Of a DNA stretch of 33,166 bases, positions 30,344 through 33,166 are shown in pieces. Position 1 is the stretch's first letter, and each line of letters begins with the position of its first letter. Location of the stretch: contig JADFIF010000015.1 of assembly GCA_022566795.1 (NCBI GenBank), positions 1 through 33,166 of the forward strand, read 5' to 3'. A program made the position numbers and the translations under genes. Below the pieces are notes generated by a model. That model saw only the letters and a list, made by a program, of their open reading frames with translations, did no database searches and had not been told where the DNA came from. The DNA is from Chloroflexota bacterium (GTDB taxonomy: Bacteria; Chloroflexota; Dehalococcoidia; Lucifugimonadales; G022566795).

Positions 30344-32752
30344 ATGGCCAGCGCGCTGGACGGTATTACGGTTCTCGACCTAAGCGACGGCATGGCTGGG
30401 GCCCTCGCCGGCATGTTTCTGTGCGACAACGGCGCCCGCGTCATAAGGGTCGACACTCCCGGAACCGAGGAGCAGCGAAGCGACCCCGGCTACGCCGTCT
30501 GGGATCGAGGAAAGGACAGCGTCTACCTCGACCTGTACCAGGCATTTGGCGATGCGAATATGGTCCCGCGTGGAGTCGGCGACACGGCTGTGAACCGGCG
30601 CGCGCTAGCTCATTTCCATGAACTCGTCATCGGTAGCGACGTGTTGCTCGAAAGCTTGGCGCCCTCGTCTGCTTTCCAGACCTTTGTCAGCTATGATGCG
30701 CTCTCGTCCGCGAATCCCCGACTAGTGCACTGTTCAATCACTGCCTATGGCCCAGAAGGGCCGCTTAGAGATCAGCCCGCCGACGACGACCTTGTCATGG
30801 CCCGGGTTGGCATTCTCGCTACCCAGCCTTCCTCACGCCCAGGACCCATACACGTGATCCACCCGCTGCCGAGCGTCGGGGCGGGCATATTGGCCGCTCA
30901 AGGCATCACCGCGTCGTTGTACGCCAGAGAGAAGACGGGCAGCGGCCGGAAGGTCGACACCTCGCTGATGGCGGGTGCCTTGCTGTTTGCGCCAAAGGCG
31001 AATGGGGAGAGACTGAAGCAGCGCACACTTCAGAGGGCTACGGTCGGTGGCGGGCCGTTCTACAGCGCTTTCGAGTGCGCAGACGGCACCTGGGTACAGT
31101 TGGGCTGCGTCCACAATCGCTTCGTCGGGCTGGCCGCGTCGGTCATGGGCATTGAGGACGCCATGGCCGATCAGAGATTTGGCGACGGGCGCAATGTGCC
31201 TACCGAGGAGGCTCGCAGGGAGCTATATGGCATGGTCGGCGATGCGATAAAGACCAGGCCATACGAAGAGTGGGCCACGCTGTTCGAGGAAGCCGATGTG
31301 CCGTACGCCCAGGTCTGCACGACCCAAGAGGCTATGGACAATCCCCAGGTACGCGTGAACGACATGGTCATGCGAGGGGACGATCCGGCGTTTGGCGCCA
31401 TGTCGCATATGGGCCTGCCGATCAAGCTTACGGGTACGCCTGGCAAAGTAAGGGGCCCGCGCCCTGTTCCCGGACAGGGCACCGATACCGTGCTGTCGGG
31501 GCTGTCCGGAGCCAAACGTCAGGCGAGCGACGGGCCGGTGGCGCCCCGAGCGGACACCCTATCACAGCCTCTCGCGGGCGTGAGGGTGTTGGAGATAGCC
31601 AACGTGATAGCCGGTCCCACCGCCGGGAAGCTACTCGCCGACCTTGGCGCCGACGTGATCAAACTGGAACCTCCCGAAGGGGACATCTCCCGGCCCACCG
31701 CCCCTCCGTACTTTTACCTCCTCAACTCCAACAAGAGGTCGATATCGGTCAACGCTCGCACGGAAGAAGGAAGAGAGGTGGTGAAAAAGCTTGCCACCCA
31801 GGCGGACATCCTGGTGGCCAACATGCGCCCTGGGGCGACGGACCGGATTGGCATTGGCACCCAAGCGTTGGGCGGGCTGAACCCCTCTATCATCGAGGCC
31901 CACGTGACCGCGTTCGGCTGGACCGGCCCATACGCGCACCGGCCCGGCCTGGACCCATTGGCCCAGGCCCTCATCGGGTTGCAACGGGCCCAGGGTGGTC
32001 CGGAGAACCCGCCGGTCTTCCTCGGCCGGTTGGCGCCCAACGACTACGTTGCCGGCGCAATGGCTACGCTGGGCGCCATCATGGCGCTGTTCGCCAGAGA
32101 GCGCACAGGCGTGGCACAGCAGGTCCACACCAACCTCTTGAACGCGGGCATCGTGATCAGCTCCGGAGAGTTTATGAGGTTTCGGGGCAAGCCCCCGCGC
32201 CGCCTTGCCGACAAAGAACAGTACGGCCTCGGGGCACTCCACCGCCTCTACGAAACCGCCGACGGCTGGATTTATCTGGCGGCAGAAAGCGACCAATGTT
32301 GGGTTGGTCTCTGCAAGGCGCTGGACCGAGAGGACCTGGCGAGCGACCCGCGGTTTGCATCACCGAATGCTCGCGCCGAAAACGACCTGGCGCTGAGTCT
32401 CGAGCTGGCGCAAACGCTCTGCCGGCACCCGTCGGCGCACTGGCTGAGGATACTGGAGGACGCGAAAATCCCGTGTGCGCCCGTCGTCGAGGAGTACGAT
32501 GAGGGCTTCTTCTCCGATCCGCACGCTACAGCCAATGATATGGTCGTCGAGCATCATCACCCCAATATCGGGAGCTACGAACTCTCCCGAAATCTGATAA
32601 GACTGGCCGCCACCTCCAACGTAGACGCCCGCTCGACGCCACTGCTGGGCGAGCATACGGCCGAGGTGCTCGCCGAGGCGGGGTACCCCCCGGAAGACAT
32701 CGAGGCCCTCTACCGAAATGGCGTCGTCAAGACCGAAACGCCCGCGCCCTAG
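30344..32752 (+). CDS. Tandem-domain CaiB/BaiF (family III) CoA-transferase
   Basis: An 802-residue protein made of two family III CoA-transferase domains (about 1-385 and 405-802) joined by a short Pro/Ala-rich linker. Each half starts alike: ITVLDLSDGMAGALAGMFLCDNGARVIRVDTPG and VRVLEIANVIAGPTAGKLLADLGADVIKLEPPEGD. Family III enzymes move CoA between carboxylic acids through an Asp-bound anhydride. The first half keeps the likely catalytic Asp (D205 in KVDTSLMAG), whereas the second has His at the matching place (H595 in QVHTNLLNAG). The substrate acids are unknown; the family handles oxalate, carnitine, bile acids and arylsuccinates. The frame extends to 30218 through the terminator and promoter, so the ATG at 30344 after GGTGGAGG is preferred. 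Confidence 0.9.
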   Translation: MASALDGITVLDLSDGMAGALAGMFLCDNGARVIRVDTPGTEEQRSDPGYAVWDRGKDSVYLDLYQAFGDANMVPRGVGDTAVNRRALAHFHELVIGSDVLLESLAPSSAFQTFVSYDALSSANPRLVHCSITAYGPEGPLRDQPADDDLVMARVGILATQPSSRPGPIHVIHPLPSVGAGILAAQGITASLYAREKTGSGRKVDTSLMAGALLFAPKANGERLKQRTLQRATVGGGPFYSAFECADGTWVQLGCVHNRFVGLAASVMGIEDAMADQRFGDGRNVPTEEARRELYGMVGDAIKTRPYEEWATLFEEADVPYAQVCTTQEAMDNPQVRVNDMVMRGDDPAFGAMSHMGLPIKLTGTPGKVRGPRPVPGQGTDTVLSGLSGAKRQASDGPVAPRADTLSQPLAGVRVLEIANVIAGPTAGKLLADLGADVIKLEPPEGDISRPTAPPYFYLLNSNKRSISVNARTEEGREVVKKLATQADILVANMRPGATDRIGIGTQALGGLNPSIIEAHVTAFGWTGPYAHRPGLDPLAQALIGLQRAQGGPENPPVFLGRLAPNDYVAGAMATLGAIMALFARERTGVAQQVHTNLLNAGIVISSGEFMRFRGKPPRRLADKEQYGLGALHRLYETADGWIYLAAESDQCWVGLCKALDREDLASDPRFASPNARAENDLALSLELAQTLCRHPSAHWLRILEDAKIPCAPVVEEYDEGFFSDPHATANDMVVEHHHPNIGSYELSRNLIRLAATSNVDARSTPLLGEHTAEVLAEAGYPPEDIEALYRNGVVKTETPAP

Positions 32753-32899
32753 CCGAGATAGCGAGCATCTCAAGGGAGGCCGCCATGTCCTCGATTGCGA
32801 CTCTCCGCAGTTGACGATACGTGCCAGGACGTCCGCCCCACGACTTCGCAGCTGCGCGCCCATTCCTCAAGCTCGGCCGGCGGGGGCCACCCGAAGCGT
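32753..32899. other. Spacer between the CoA-transferase and recombinase genes
   Basis: A 147-bp gap between convergent genes. I see no terminator with a T tract, no gene and no obvious attachment-site repeat. Confidence 0.4.
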
Positions 32900-33166
32900 C
32901 TACAGCCAACGACCGCCGCACTTTCGGCCCGGACTAGTACGCTCGAAGGTACTTTCGGACGGTGTGGCACTGTACGAAGGACAAGTGGACACAGTGGGCG
33001 CCGATGGCATGGGGAGCGCGAAAGCGACCCGAATCGTCCCATCTGCTGCGACGGTCACCTTCGTCTCCAATGACTCCAAGACGAACCTCTTGTCCTCGTC
33101 CGTGGCCTCGTCAAGACGGTGGCCAACGCGCTTGCAGAGAGCCTTGACCTGTTCCACGGTGGCAAA
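32900..33166 (-). CDS. C-terminal end of a serine site-specific recombinase (cut by the window edge)
   Basis: The visible 88 residues run in from the right edge (FAT then VEQVKALCKRVGHRLDEATDEDKRFVLESLETKVTVAADGTIRVAFALP). This pattern, a coiled-coil helix followed by a DKRxxLExLxxxVTVxxDGTI beta segment, matches the C-terminus of large serine recombinases (resolvase/integrase type). The catalytic N-terminal domain must lie to the right, outside the window. The last 40 residues (SAPTVSTCPSYSATPSESTF...) are low in structure. A serine recombinase here suggests that a mobile element or prophage edge begins next to the CoA-transferase gene. The family call rests on a short region, so confidence is moderate. 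Confidence 0.65.
   Translation of the reverse strand, partial: FATVEQVKALCKRVGHRLDEATDEDKRFVLESLETKVTVAADGTIRVAFALPMPSAPTVSTCPSYSATPSESTFERTSPGRKCGGRWL

Noticed and set aside
1-33166. CRISPR arrays, rRNA genes and complete insertion sequences
   Set aside because: No regularly spaced direct repeats, rRNA-like sequence or transposase genes were seen in the window.

Overview
The window is a compact, GC-rich bacterial chromosome segment: about 30 protein genes on both strands, short gaps, and no rRNA or clear tRNA. The gene set suggests a Chloroflexota MAG, perhaps SAR202/Dehalococcoidia-like. It includes a luciferase-like F420-type oxidoreductase, an NHL propeller protein, a double CaiB/BaiF CoA-transferase, a fused hydantoinase A/B, corrinoid salvage genes, stand-alone GYD and RAM domains, and a SelW-like selenoprotein. 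This assignment is an inference from gene content; no phylogenetic marker was aligned.

Layout. (1) 1-5415 (+): a corrinoid uptake and salvage operon with a BtuF-like binding protein (5' end cut by the window), a DUF71/COG2102 PP-loop ATPase, a BtuC permease, a BtuD ATPase and CobQ. A divergent PlsY-like membrane protein follows. (2) 6208-10788 (-): a stand-alone RAM (Lrp/AsnC effector) domain, then a Gld-type ABC operon (ATPase, fused GldF-GldG protein, DUF4340 protein) behind an extended -10 promoter. (3) 11287-17239: GroEL without GroES, an NHL protein, a receiver-only response regulator, a double zinc-ribbon protein, a 665-bp non-coding stretch with a palindrome and a possible three-way-junction RNA, and two tandem DivIVA-like coiled-coil proteins. 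(4) 17319-23943 (-): LLM oxidoreductase, a multi-pass membrane protein, a NUDIX hydrolase and a 1242-residue HyuA-HyuB fusion. (5) 24118-29450: a possible 28-residue membrane peptide, a Cof-type HAD phosphatase, ribokinase, a GYD protein, class 2 PyrD, and small unknown proteins including a Cys-rich one. (6) 29801-33166: a complete SelW/Rdx-family selenoprotein transcription unit (promoter, Shine-Dalgarno site, in-frame UGA in a CxxU motif, downstream hairpin, terminator), a double CoA-transferase, and the C-terminal end of a serine recombinase cut by the right edge.

The best discovery is the selenoprotein at 29913-30197. Ordinary gene calling splits it at the UGA codon and would report only a 69-residue fragment or nothing. 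UGA sits exactly at the second redox position of the Rdx CxxC/CxxU motif. A hairpin with a G-containing apical loop lies 22 nt downstream, as expected for a bacterial SECIS element. Other notable points are the DUF71 protein inside a B12 operon, a PlsY homologue lacking several conserved motif residues, and a CoA-transferase whose second half has His where the catalytic Asp should be.
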